DNA of 64,000 nucleotides from Culex pipiens pallens (taxonomy: Eukaryota > Arthropoda > Insecta > Diptera > Culicidae), in contig NC_068938.1 of the NCBI RefSeq assembly GCF_016801865.2, forward strand, positions 54,758,937-54,822,936, read 5' to 3'. Below, one piece after another: positions 1 through 10,401 of this stretch. Position numbers and translations under genes: made by a program. How positions within the stretch are numbered: the stretch's first letter is position 1; every line of letters begins with the position of its first letter. Below the pieces are notes generated by a model that was given only the letters and a program-made list of their open reading frames with translations, was not told the origin of the DNA and ran no database searches.

Positions 1-735
1 GTTCACAAACACGTACCCCCCGAAAGTGTTCTCGTACGATCCCTCAACCCGCAGTTTGTACTCCCCTTTCACACTGGTCGGCGGAATCCGCATCAGCAGC
101 GTCTCCGGCACGCCCACCTGAATCGACTTCAGCTCGTTGCTCAACTCCACACCATCGCGCGAAATACTGGCCCGCACCGCCATCGGATGCTGCGATTCGA
201 CCAGATTCACCGACACCTTGTAGATCTGCCCAGGTCGGACCATGCGCGAAGCCACCACAAAGTACGAAATCTCCTTGACCAGGGCGTTGTTGTTGAACAG
301 GTCCAGGAACGAACTCCGGCTGCTACTGCCCGGCGAGTAGTTGAACCGACTGCGCGGCGTCGTCGAGAACCGCCCGAAGCTAAGGTCGCGCGGAGTGCTC
401 GACTGGGTCGGTCCATCGCGATCGCGGCTCGGGTCGAACCGGTTGTCGATGCTGTTCGAGTCCAGCTGGCTCGTGCCACCGGGACCGTAGTAGTCCCGGT
501 TGTTGTAGTTGGGGTTGCGAGGATCGCTACCCGCGGGCGGCGAGTTCCCCGGTTGGTACGATGGTCGAGCCCGGTTGAACGGGTCCAGCGGGTTGTATCG
601 TGGCACATCGTTTGGGTTGTTGGACTGCGGTTGCTGCTGCGCTTGCGGTTGTTGGCCCCAGGTGGAACCGCTGAGACAGATCAGCAGCAGTACCGCACCC
701 GACGCGATCGTCGGATGCCGTCTGCGTGCTGCCAT
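1..735 (-). CDS. Mcr: Macroglobulin complement-related (Mcr)-like protein, first coding exon, partial
   Basis: The minus strand is open from an ATG at 735-733 to the window edge: 245 codons with no stop. Residues 1-27 look like a signal peptide: basic start (MAARRR), hydrophobic core around AVLLLICL, likely cleavage near TWG-QQ. Residues 28-150 are a low-complexity Q/N/P/R/S/Y-rich linker. From about residue 155 the sequence becomes the first macroglobulin (MG1) domain of the alpha-2-macroglobulin/TEP family, with SYFVVASRMVRPGQ, then PETLLMRIPPTSVKGEYKL, then a VEGSYENTFGGYVFVN stretch. This pattern is closest to insect Mcr, a secreted TEP-family protein. In Drosophila it acts in septate junctions and phagocytic uptake, and mosquito relatives are linked to antiviral and complement-like immunity. 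The protein is about 1,700-1,800 residues in flies, so most lies outside. Codon use is GC-rich, unlike the AT-rich surroundings. Another TEP subfamily is possible; the symbol is by homology from memory. Confidence 0.88.
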   Translation of the reverse strand, partial: MAARRRHPTIASGAVLLLICLSGSTWGQQPQAQQQPQSNNPNDVPRYNPLDPFNRARPSYQPGNSPPAGSDPRNPNYNNRDYYGPGGTSQLDSNSIDNRFDPSRDRDGPTQSSTPRDLSFGRFSTTPRSRFNYSPGSSSRSSFLDLFNNNALVKEISYFVVASRMVRPGQIYKVSVNLVESQHPMAVRASISRDGVELSNELKSIQVGVPETLLMRIPPTSVKGEYKLRVEGSYENTFGGYVFVN

Positions 736-803
736 GCTGCTGCCGTTACCGGCACGGGGCCAATTTTGGGGTCTGGAAATAAGGTAGAGAAGTCCGGAAT
801 TAA
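736..803 (-). promoter_or_regulatory. 5'UTR tail and predicted 3' splice site upstream of the Mcr-like start codon
   Basis: Read on the minus strand, a pyrimidine-rich run (CTTCTCTACCTTATTTCCAG) ends in AG at 774-773, with an ATTAAT branch-point-like motif about 28-30 nt upstream. Splicing here would leave a 37-nt untranslated leader (772-736) before the ATG. The 5' end of the mRNA would then come from an exon further right on the minus strand, so much of this window may be intron. Inferred from motif quality only. Confidence 0.55.
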
Positions 804-3800
804 TTTGATGTTCGAAGGGAAATATTTGTGATTGAATTAGCCAGTTACACCATCCCACTTACGAGACCAATTGATCGCGCTAACTACAATTCACGTTGAC
901 CTATGAACCTAAGCTTAATGTGCTGATGATCTGAACTCAGTGGTTCACAAACTTTTACAGTTCTTGTTCGGTAACTGGGCGCTTGATAATTGGGTTGTAG
1001 CCCACTTAAAAGACGACAAACGTCAAAAAACAAAAACAAACCAAAACAACCAAGGGGGAAGTGGATGCAAAAATTAAGTGTTATAAATAAAAAATATGTT
1101 TTAAGTTTTTATGAAATTTCAAGTCACAATTAAAAGAAACTTAAAAAGCTAGCTCTGGGCAAAAATTTCAGTATTTTTTTTTTAATTTTATTAAGTGGAT
1201 ATTATGCATCGGTGGTCCCCTCGGCATTTTTCGTTCAGCCCAGTTACTGAACCAGTACTGTATTTATTAAAAGGCATTTCAAACATTGATTTCAGTTTTA
1301 ATTTGTTCAAATCTATACCAGGAACCACTGCCCCAAACCTATCCGATTGTAAGTGTCTGTACTTAAGCCACACTATGTAGTCATTCCTGCCCTAAACAAC
1401 GCTCTGCTAGTAGTCACGAGACGAATGATTCATTCAATTACTCTGTCTAACGACGACTACGGCAGAAGCTGAACTACGCCCAGCAATTTAAAACCGGCTT
1501 CTCTCCTGCTCCAACTTCTCCGTCTGGTGCTGATGTTCGCCAATACGTCACAATAGTGAATTTTATTTTCTGTTTTGCATGCAAACGGACAACATTCCGC
1601 TTTACTGCCGGTTGACCCTCCCGTATTTGATCGGCACACACGGCTTTGAACTTCAAAAAACACGTTGTCCAACACAAATGTCCATTCACTCCCAATAAAG
1701 AGGAAGAAGATCGTCGTCGTCGGCGTTGACAGTTGCAATTGGGGGGGCGATCCATTGTCAGGCCACACGCGCTTCCAACGGTTTGTTGATGGTGATATAA
1801 TGGATTTCGGGCCCAATTCTATGGGTCGAAAATTTGAAACTGAATGAAAGACAAAATTAATTTATCATGCCACAGTAGGTCGAAAAATTGTAGCGATTTG
1901 GTGCGGTGCCCAACCGGGAGACGTGGAAATAATAACAGAGCTTAGTCCCGCAGGAGTCGGTTCAATTTCCGTTCTTGGATTTAATGTGTAATTCTGTCGG
2001 TGCAAACTCCGGCCGGAGATATGCTAATTTAATTTACTTCCTCGGTTAAGCAGTGTGGGTAGGAAGAAAGAATGATTAATTTTCATTGGGATTGAGATAT
2101 TTTTCTTCAGAACTGAGAAAGACTGTACAATAAATCTGTGACTTGAATGGCAATAGGGTCCTTAAGCCTTATGTCAATTTTGATGTAAAACGGTAAAAAA
2201 CACGAAATCATTCCATTTCCGATCACCTTTTTTTTTCATTTAAATGCAAAAAAAAATAAATTGACAAGACAACAAGCTGTCAAGTAGGATGCTTTCTGTC
2301 AAGAAGCGGCATTTCAGAATGTGCTGTAGACATTGTTGCCAGCGATTTTCTGCACTTTTAGTGCAATAAATGGCAACAATGACAAGCGATTCGAAGAAGA
2401 AGATCAATAAAAACAAAACGCACTGTATGGGATTTGACAGCGCGCATTTGCTGAAAGTACGGCGCGTCGTTCCGAGGCTGGTAACTATGCCGCGTGTCTT
2501 TTCGAGCAAAACACGCAATACTCAGAAACATAAGCTTTATCGTTGTGAACAGTTATATCAGTAATTTAAGCTTAATTTTAGAGGGCCCAATTCGTGGACT
2601 TCTTGTGAAAAAAGCCTTCAAAATCTTAGCTATGTTTATTTCGGGTCATCGATAGTTTCCAAGATAACGCGATTTGATAAATTAAAGTTAATTAAATTAA
2701 ATTGGAAAAAAAAACTTTTGTATCATTAAATTTGATTTTCAAGACGCTATCTCAGCAGTCTCATCAACAATGGCAATGTAAGAAAATAAAATTATAGAAA
2801 ATTTCTCAAGATTTTCGTGCGGAATGCTTTTCCGTCATGATTTTTTATAAGTTGCAAAAAATATACAATTAAAAAACACCTTAAAATCTCTATGACTTGA
2901 AAACGCTACACTTTATCCAAAAATGTGTAAAGTCATTTTCGATTTAAAATTTAAGTTTGCATCTCAAAGTGATTATTAAAATATTGTTTGACAATAAAAT
3001 CGTTTTTTTTTTTCAAGTGGCTTAGAGTTGCAACCAGATTTATATTTCCAAATTTCCGATTTTCAGGTTTTCAAACAAGACGAAAAGGAATTTTGCCGAA
3101 AAGTTTTTGCTTAATATTTTAATTTCTTATGAAAGCTAGGTAGCACTATTTGTGAACAAACTAATTTTTGGTTGGTTTTCAATTCAAATTTCCGTTCAAT
3201 TTTTCCAAACTCAATATCAAAAATAACTTCATTTAGTTAGAAATGTAAATTACAACTCTTTGAATATAAAAAGAGCCAGAAAAATCTACATTCACCTTAA
3301 AATCGTTTTTTTCTGATCGACTTTGTATCTTCGGCAAATTTTAGGTTTTGATGAACAGAATTCCAAAAAATATTGAAGTCTTAAAAATAACCCGTTTTTT
3401 GATGTTTTTACCTTGCAAACGGAAATGCGCGAAATAATCATTTTTTATTTATTTTTTAAAGTTATAACAATTACATGTTAATATCGTTTTTCTTTTTGTT
3501 TATTTTTGTTGTGTTTTTTGATATACCACCATGAACATTTATTTATTTTCTCAGCAATTCTAAGAAATATTGCCAAAAACTGTTATGTTATGTCCACCAA
3601 AAGTTTCACCTTGTTCATTTTTAAAAATTAATTTTGAAACATGTTCTTAAAATAAAACCATAAGTTCATTCAATTTTTCATTGTGTTCACAGATATAATA
3701 CTGAAAAAATTATATTGAATCATTAAATCTGCTGATACCCAAATAAAAAATATTAAAAAAATAATGAAAAAATGCCTGTTTAGAGAACTTAAGTTTTAGT

Positions 3801-4081
3801 GTAAATAAATCAAATATCGAGAGGTTTTTGCCAGCTAAACTATCTTTTTGAATGATCCTAACTTACAACTTTGCAGAAGACATCAAATCGATCAGAAATC
3901 ACAACCCAAGATACCAATTTTTAGATATATAAAATTGTTTGAAGTATTTTATGGAAGACTTGCCTCATGGCTTCTTTTGTCATAGGGAATGCATGGACAA
4001 ATTATCAATTAAATTAAGAATTACAAAATAAATGTCTCGAAAAAAATGCTTTGTTATAGAACATTTTTAAAGTATTTTACA
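804..4081. other. Non-coding AT-rich DNA, no gene recognised
   Basis: Short open frames here are shadow-like, without codon bias or recognised domains. The 804-2570 part is moderately complex and may be single-copy intronic DNA. From about 2580 it becomes very AT-rich and repeat-like; a phrase near 3855-3880 (acttacaactttgcagaagac) recurs in variant form near 45285, 51740 and 63760, marking old dispersed repeats. Confidence 0.6.
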
Positions 4082-4104
4082 ATAACATTTCAAACGGGCC
4101 AAAG

Positions 4105-4340
4105 AGTAGTGCGGTGCCTGTGGGGACGCGCAGTCCTGTTTTTTTCGTGTTATTTTCCGTCTCTTTTGTGTCGCTGTTCGAGTGCATGGGGTGATTGGCC
4201 ATTATAATTAAATAATGGCATCAGTAGTGCGGTGCCTGTGGGGACGCGCAGTCCTATTTTTACGTGTTATTTTCCGTCTCTTTTGTGTCGCTGTTCGAGT
4301 GAGTGCATAATTGGCAAAGGGAGCGCGTGGTCGTAAAAAA
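4105..4340 (+). repeat. Two 118-bp tandem 5' units of retroposon copy A
   Basis: Both units begin agtagtgcggtgcctgtg and contain cgtgttattttccgtctc. The first carries the internal hairpin CCATTAT-aattaa-ATAATGG before the next unit starts. Copy B has three such units with a 114-bp period. Repeated 5' units recall the monomeric promoters of some LINE 5'UTRs; a promoter role is inference. Confidence 0.75.
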
Positions 4341-4493
4341 TATTCGGAGTGAAAAGTGATTTTTTTTGTGTGTGCCTTTTGTTTCACATTTTTGTCGTGA
4401 ATTGTGTGCTGCGAGGAGAAGATTACCCTCTGAAAATGCAGCGTCATCAGTGCATAATTGGAAAACGGGAGCACGTTTTGTGATTTTCAAAGC

Positions 4494-4774
4494 CCTTCCT
4501 ATATCATCGTTGATCGGAAGGCACGGCGTCGGGTGGACTGTGTTTAAATTTTTCGAATAAGGTTTTATTTTTTTGCGGTGAAAAAGCCATTTCTATATAA
4601 TGAACGAAAGACGCACTGACAATTTGGATCGTTGAGTTAATAGTGGAGCAAAATAACTGTGTGTGAGTGAGTTTGTGTGTTAACCAGAAAGACCTTCCCA
4701 TAGCATCGTTGCTCGGAAGGCTCGCCGACGGGTCTGTTATGAAAGTCCTCCCCATAGCGTCGTAGCTCGGGAGG
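4494..4774 (+). other. Three 28-nt covarying RNA hairpins in retroposon copy A
   Basis: Hairpins lie at 4494-4521, 4693-4720 and 4747-4774, each exactly 28 nt. Each has an outer 6-bp stem, a 3-nt 5' bulge, an inner 3-4 bp stem, a 4-nt or slightly larger loop and one unpaired 3' base. The outer stem is CCTTCC/GGAAGG in the first two and CCTCCC/GGGAGG in the third. The inner stem is ATCA/TGAT in the first and AGCA/TGCT in the second. In the third only AGC/GCT pairs. These are compensatory changes. A gcacgccgacg-like tail follows the hairpins in varying degrees. Confidence 0.7.
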
Positions 4775-5154
4775 CATCGAAAAGCCAATACCTTATCCTA
4801 CTAACCCAAAAAAAAATTAATCACGTGATGCTTGAAGGAGATGCTGTGGATTCAACGGTCTCAAGCGGTATCAACAAGTATATAGCGAAAAACTATGTGC
4901 TTGATGAGTCTGCAACTTCAACTATCGGACTAACATTCCTCCCTTTCGTTGAACTGCAGGCTTCTTGGGAGGGCGTCGGTATTGACTAATAAAGTAGGGA
5001 TCTTCAGAGGTTAAACAGTGAACGGATGGTTGGCTCCCACTGATCATTTTTGATTCATTGTTTAACTTCAGCTGATCTGTCAATAACGGAGTAGCAGCTC
5101 ATTGGCAGTCAACCATGCTCATGCTCATGCTCATAACATTTCAAACGGGCCAAA

Positions 5155-6784
5155 ATGTAGTTTTATTGCGTATCGTTAGATAAAAAAAAACAAAAATAAT
5201 TTAAATTAATTTTTCATAAAAATTTACTTATTTTACAACATTTGTTGAATGAATGAATGGATATTTTCAAACTGTTCGATTTATTACATTTTTAATTTCT
5301 CTTTTAAACTTTGCTCCAGAATGAATCCCTCATGTGTTACGAGTCCATACATTTTTAATTTCAATCAAAAGTTTTATCCACTTTTCCAATTTACTGTTAT
5401 CTATTTCCCGAAACCAAGCCAGGCGTGCCTGTTCCAAACGTCCTGTGACGTGATGCTAACGATAATGCCAAAAAGATGAAGATTGATCAACCGTACGACC
5501 CTCCAGAGAGAAGCACAGACCATCGAACACTAATCTCCTTCGAAGGCACGTTAAACTTGATTGACATTTTTGCCACGCTCACACTTGCCACGCAGCCCGA
5601 AAAAGTCATAAACACTTTACTCATCGCCACACGCAACACCCACCCTATTCACTGTCCAAAAGCAGTGGCGATTGTGTTGTTTTGTAATGTTTTATCCAGT
5701 AACAAACACATTTTACACACACCGAATTAGAATTGGGAAGGAGGGGGTGTCAATGCGCAATGATGGCCCTCATAAATTCCCGGCAACCCCTCGCTCAGAT
5801 CGCTCGCTCTAATCCTACTTTTATAGCGTTGTGGGCTTCTCGAAGGATCATATTTCCATTGTTTCAATCTTCTGCCACCTAAGAGTGTTGGCTATGGTCA
5901 CTGAGTTTTACGACTTGGTCAATGGAAAAGTTTGAAATTCATCCAGATGGTGCTGAACGCTAAGGGATTACCTCTTGGATAGCCTACATAACTTTGGCAA
6001 GGATAGAATAGTGGCAAAGTTTTGCACAGTGAACTTAATTCATGTTTTTTTTTATTTTCTAGAAGATTTTTTTTATTTAAAAAAATAAAAAGGAATGATC
6101 AAAACTTTATACACAACATTAATAAAAAACACTTTAGAGAAAATTACCCAAAGTCTAGAATTTTAACCACTGTTCAAATTTAAAAGTAGGGAAATCCGGC
6201 CACATGTTGTGGGTGCCCCGAGGGCACGAGCAGAACCCTCTTCCGAAGACAGGCAGGCCCTCTTCTCTTCTTGTAGTGGGTAATCTAATTTCCAAGATTT
6301 GTGTGACGATTATGCTGCCGCCAGATCCGTCTTGTGTGTTCTTTTGGGTAAATAAGTTAGGAAAAGAGGGAGGATTGAGGAATGCTTACTGGAGGTGTGG
6401 AAATGAAAGAGAGAGTTTTGCAATATTTAATCACCACAGGAGTAACCAATTTTCGAAAACATTGGTAGCAGGAAGTGAGGGGAAATTGTAGGGGGAATCT
6501 CAAGGCGAAAGAGTTTTGTTGAAGACGTGTGATGCTGGGAATGTTGGAATTTTATTTTGAGGATAAAATGTAAGAAAAAATTGTATACAATTCATAAACT
6601 TTATTAAAGAAAACTAAATGCATAAGGTCAACTGCTATCGCTAAAAATGAATTTTGTAAAGCTTTATCATTAAAATGTTGTTTAAACCTCTACTGCCCAC
6701 ATCTTATTTTCGAACATTTTTTTCAATTTTTTGCTTGTGTTTCACATTGTCTGCTCTAGAAATAATGCGTTGAGGAATACATAC
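5155..6784. other. Non-coding DNA, no gene recognised
   Basis: The 5240-5960 and 6190-6500 parts have mixed composition and may be single-copy intron. Frames of 76-95 codons show no domain, signal peptide or codon bias. Nothing further is supported. Confidence 0.5.
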
Positions 6785-7081
6785 TCAATTATCCGAAGGC
6801 CCCAGAAAAAAATCAGTTCGACTAATCGAATCCAAAAAAAATTTTTTTCGTTGTCTAATTTTTAGTGCTTAAGCTTGAGTGTAACCAATAAACTACTCTA
6901 ATTTTCAGTTTAGGCGTCATCCATAAAGAATGCCACGCTGAAATCGGCCAAAATTCTAAATCATTTTAGAGTAGTTTACGGGTCACACTAAAGCATTACA
7001 ATGAAACATAAGACAGCGATTTTTTTTTTGTGGTTCGATTATCCGAATATGTCCGAGGCCTTCGGATAATCGAGTCTGGAC
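6785..7081. repeat. pogo/Tigger-like MITE remnant
   Basis: The right end reads ccttcggataatcgag then tctggactgta, next to gattatccgaatatgtccg. The left part has aattatccgaaggcccc near 6790. The words recur at 16045-16108 and 57800-57880, always ending in ctggactgt followed by A. Such TIR words (CAGTCCAGACTCGATTATCCG when read inward) fit pogo/Tigger elements with TA target duplications. At 6911-6938 there is also a fragment like the GGCGTCATCCATAAAG end of the MITE at 24302. Confidence 0.55.
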
Positions 7082-7170
7082 TGTATTTGAATGGAATTTT
7101 ATGTCAAACATCCATGTGTAAGTAAATTCACCGTTCCAAACAAAAAAATATTGAAAAAAGTTACTTTTCG

Positions 7171-7209
7171 ATACCAGTGCTGAAAAGTAGAACTTTTCAG
7201 CACTGGTAT
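7171..7209. repeat. Perfect 17-bp inverted repeat with 5-nt loop
   Basis: ATACCAGTGCTGAAAAG (7171-7187), loop tagaa, then its exact reverse complement (7193-7209). It probably marks a small palindromic MITE core; no TSD was identified. Confidence 0.7.
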
Positions 7210-9169
7210 TTAATGGTGTTAATTTTCCATTTTGTTTTTTTTTGGTAGAGAAAAGTAGGCCTTTGCGTTGCTCGAGAATGACTGGAAAAGTAAGTAGTTT
7301 CACGACGGAACTGCAAAAAAAAAAAAAAGATTCAATAAATCAAATCACTTTCAAGCCAAATTAATAGCACGAATGCATGACCAATGTTTGATCCAGTTCA
7401 CAGCATATGGAGATCAAAACTGTACGAACTCTCATGTGGATATATGCGGAATCAATCGCCGAGATTCGTTCCAGGATTAGCTACAATCTGTTCGTGCTGA
7501 GGATGCACCATTATCGACGGCACGTGCCACGGCACGGCATCCATCAAAAGGTTGGCAATCGCACCAACCAGACATTTGCGGACGGAAGCAAGGGAGAACT
7601 TGACCTAGAACCGGGTGCCGCCACCGGTATGATTGATAGTTTTGCATGGGACATGTCGCTGACAAAGATTAGGAACAGCTGCGTTCGGTGTAGTTGCATC
7701 AAAAAAACTAGTTCAAAACACACAAACCTGGCACCCCTTTCGGGGTCTTCTTTCTACCTCAATCAGATCTACGCACACAGCATAACCACTTATCGTATTT
7801 GTATTAGCACAAGGCCGGGGGGAAAACCCTATTATTGAATTAGACATGAAGGCAAATACTCTGTGCGCGGTGCGCTACCGAACATCCGCACTTCCTGATA
7901 CAGTTTTTCAACCTTTCCTCCTCCGGCCGGGCACCCTCGTCGTGAGATACATGAACTCGGGAAAATCCCGTTGATAACCTTTCTGGTGAAGCACGTGGAT
8001 GATGATGCACCCTGCTTCACTTCAGGGGCGAGGGGAAAAGTCTCTGCCAACTCACCGTGATTGCCGTCGAAACGGAATCGACGCATGGAAATAGGATTAA
8101 CCGGGACAAATGGGGTGCCGCTGCCGAAAGCTGGCCCTGCAAGCATAAATCACTTGAAAACAATTGGATAAAAACATACATTGCGGACGAAAGATGAGCG
8201 GAAGCACCCCTAAAAGGAAACATTTTCGGGTGCTCTACTTTCTGTGGGTGAACAGACGAACGGCAGACAGAACATTTGAAATTGGACGAAAGTAGTATGA
8301 TCCGCAAATTATGCGGCTCGGCACATTTTCCACACATGCACCTTTACTATACATGCACGACATGTTCGCTTCCCATCATTATGCGATGAAAGTTGACGGG
8401 GGGAGTGAGCAGTTGAAAGCATTTTGAATTTGTGGTGAATTTGTATCTTCCTTCTTGCAACAGATGGCCGATGGGGGTGAAAGTCGAGTTGGCAGTTGTA
8501 ATTACTGTAATTTTACAAATTCTAAACAAATGCATGCTTTCACATTCGGGGTTGACAAATAGTTTCTTTAAATTCTTTTGCAAGCAAAATTAGAGAATTG
8601 TCCTTTGTTCGCCGGTTTTTTTTATGCTGTTGAAGAGAAAAGGTAAAACAATGTGCTCAGTTCCAATAGGACTTTTAAAAAAAAATTCGTGGAAATTTCA
8701 CTGAACGTGCCAAATGCTAAAATAACGTATACAATCACACTATCTTAGTGTAAAAATAATACGAAAAAAATGGCGAAGAAACGCTTTACCGAACTGTTTA
8801 TGGAAATTTCACTTATATTCAGAATATTTTAAATGACCTAAAAGTAATAATAAATGCATTTGTTTTTAGTTGCTTGCTCTTCTGTTATCACTGAACATTT
8901 TAAATTACCTTGAAAAAATATTGTTTCTGTTTCTAAAAAAATATTAATGTATTATTTTAGAGATTTTTTTTCTAATTTGAAGCAAAAGTATCCATTAATG
9001 TTTTATACCTTTTAACAGATTAATGCTACTTTGAATTATTTTTTGCAAAATATCGATAAGGCCGTTGCAAATATTTATCAAAGTGTATGTCGCCCCCCTT
9101 CAAAATTATTGGTCCAAAAACAGGGGGCCAAAAAAATAAAAAAAAAACTAAAAAATGTCAATGAAAATA
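7210..9169. other. Non-coding DNA, no gene recognised
   Basis: The 7380-8580 stretch is less AT-rich and contains frames of 62-143 codons on both strands. They overlap each other, lack recognisable domains and look like chance frames in single-copy intronic or intergenic DNA. From 8600 on it is AT-rich filler. Confidence 0.5.
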
Positions 9170-9356
9170 GGGAGAGTTCTTTTATAACGTAACGCAAAAA
9201 AATGGATTTCTCGACCCCCTCCCCCTCCCCCCCTCGTGACAAAATTTCCATACAAAATTAAAAAAAAAAGTATGGAGCGTTACACGGCCTTGAACACGCT
9301 TCAACTCCCCTCCCCCTCTCCCCCCCAACTACGTTACGTAATAAAAGAACGCTCCC
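9170..9356. mobile_element. 187-bp MITE with ~25-bp TIRs and ATA duplication
   Basis: The left end GGGAGAGTTCTTTTATAACG and the reverse complement of the right end GGGAGCGTTCTTTTATTACG match at nearly every position and continue into TAACG. ATA flanks both sides (9167-9169 and 9357-9359). The interior has two C-rich runs. It encodes nothing; the superfamily is uncertain. Confidence 0.75.
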
Positions 9357-9439
9357 ATAGAAGTGTGTTTCATATGTTTAAAAAACCTCTTAAAAAAATA
9401 CTATGGATTTGTTAAATTTGTTATTTTTATGCATTGGTT

Positions 9440-9664
9440 TCAGAAATTCGTCGAGTTGTGGAATTTCACGAATTTTACGCTGTCCGCGAAATCGTGAAAA
9501 TTCACCAACCCCACTTATATCTTATAAGGAGCCATCCATTAACCACGTGAAATCTTTATTTGAAATTTTGTATATCTCAAGAATAAAATCGAATTTTAAG
9601 AAAGTATTTGATTGATTAACTCAATTTGGCACAAAATGCACATGCGACAAGATAGCACGACCTC
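9440..9664. repeat. Fragments of three dispersed element families
   Basis: 9446-9512 carries cgcgaaatcgtgaaaattcacc, matching in reverse the end of the hAT-like element at 24811. About 9527-9550 has ccatccattaaccacgtg, a word seen also at 28148, 57377-57412 and 60454. 9644-9664 has gcgacaagatagcacgac, matching the right TIR of the element at 26623-27141. Confidence 0.5.
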
Positions 9665-9930
9665 GGCAATTTGGTGATCAACATTTGATCGACTGTTGTT
9701 TGCACTTTGGGGGGCTCGGTAATCAATTATTTGTTAGCAATCCTGAACAATCTTGTAGAGTTCCACAAACTTTACCAATTTTTGAGGAAACATCTAAGCA
9801 ACCTTCAAAAATCAGCCATTTGATCGTATCAATTCAGGGTTAGGTTTAAGGGAAAAGTGACTTTAAAAACTCTTCAAAAACAAACAAGAAAATTTAGACC
9901 TAAGGGACAAAAGTTACAGCCATTTTAAGG

Positions 9931-10401
9931 TAAAAACGTTACTAAATCCACCTTTAGGTGGTTGGTGCCTGTAGTGTATAAATATATAAAGTGTATAAAT
10001 AACACTTATTTTTATCCAAATATCTGTGATCCGGCCTAAAAAAAAGTGTATTAAAAACACTAAAGCACTTATAACTTATGATAGGGTTGTCAGATCTTGA
10101 ATCTTTTGGGCTCGTTGGAATGTTCTTTTGATTACCTATCCAACGATGGGTCGCATGATAGATCCGGATAACTTTTTCATCAAAATATTTGAGATCCGGC
10201 ATCAAAAAAGTGTATAAATAACACTAAAGTGCTCATAACTTTTGATAGGGTTGTCAGATCTTCAATGTGTTGGACGCGTTGGAAAAGTCTTTGATTCTGA
10301 GTCGATAGGTATACGTGAAGGTGGTTCTACGAGGTCGAATAAAGAAGTTCATTTTTCGAGTGATTATATAGCCTTTCCTCATTGAGGTGAGGAAGGCAAA
10401 A
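9931..10401 (+). repeat. Culex-type hairpin-bounded repeat, copy 1 (uninterrupted)
   Basis: It opens with aaaaacgttactaaatccac, including CCACCT-tt-AGGTGG, and closes with GCCTTTCCTCA...TGAGGAAGGC, so each end has a hairpin. In between, a ~165-bp unit with 'ataacttttgatagggttgtc' and 'atccggc' is tandemly duplicated. Copy 2 is at 62535-63721 and a reversed scrap at 60545-60590. No coding capacity. Copy 1 keeps the empty site for the element nested in copy 2. Confidence 0.75.

Larger units (their letters stand above)
4104..5132 (+). mobile_element. Non-autonomous retroposon copy A (5' tandem units, ATGCTC tail, 22-bp TSD)
   Basis: The element is flanked by perfect 22-bp direct repeats at 4082-4103 and 5133-5154 (starting ataacattt). 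It starts GAGTAGTGCGGTGCCTG, exactly as copy B does at 61010, so both are probably full length at the 5' end. Two 5' units start at 4105 and 4223 (period 118). Three 28-nt hairpins lie at 4494-4774. The 3' region shares tatcggactaacattc, ggtattga and aataacggagtagca with copy B and ends in a short tandem tail (catgctcatgctcatgctc). Long TSDs plus a simple-repeat tail are typical of non-LTR retrotransposition. No reverse transcriptase is encoded, so it would depend on a helper. No convincing tRNA-like pol III box was seen, so I do not call it a tRNA-SINE. Confidence 0.85.

Noticed and set aside
187..831. A 214-codon plus-strand frame over the left edge
   Set aside because: It is antisense to the Mcr-like exon and only exists because that exon is GC-rich; the minus-strand frame has the domain match and signal peptide.
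4494..4521. Hammerhead ribozyme core in the repeated hairpins
   Set aside because: I looked for CTGATGA and GAAA core motifs in correct spacing and did not see them.
7407..7838. A 143-codon frame as a gene
   Set aside because: No domain, no codon bias, overlapped by opposite-strand frames, and no splice or promoter context.
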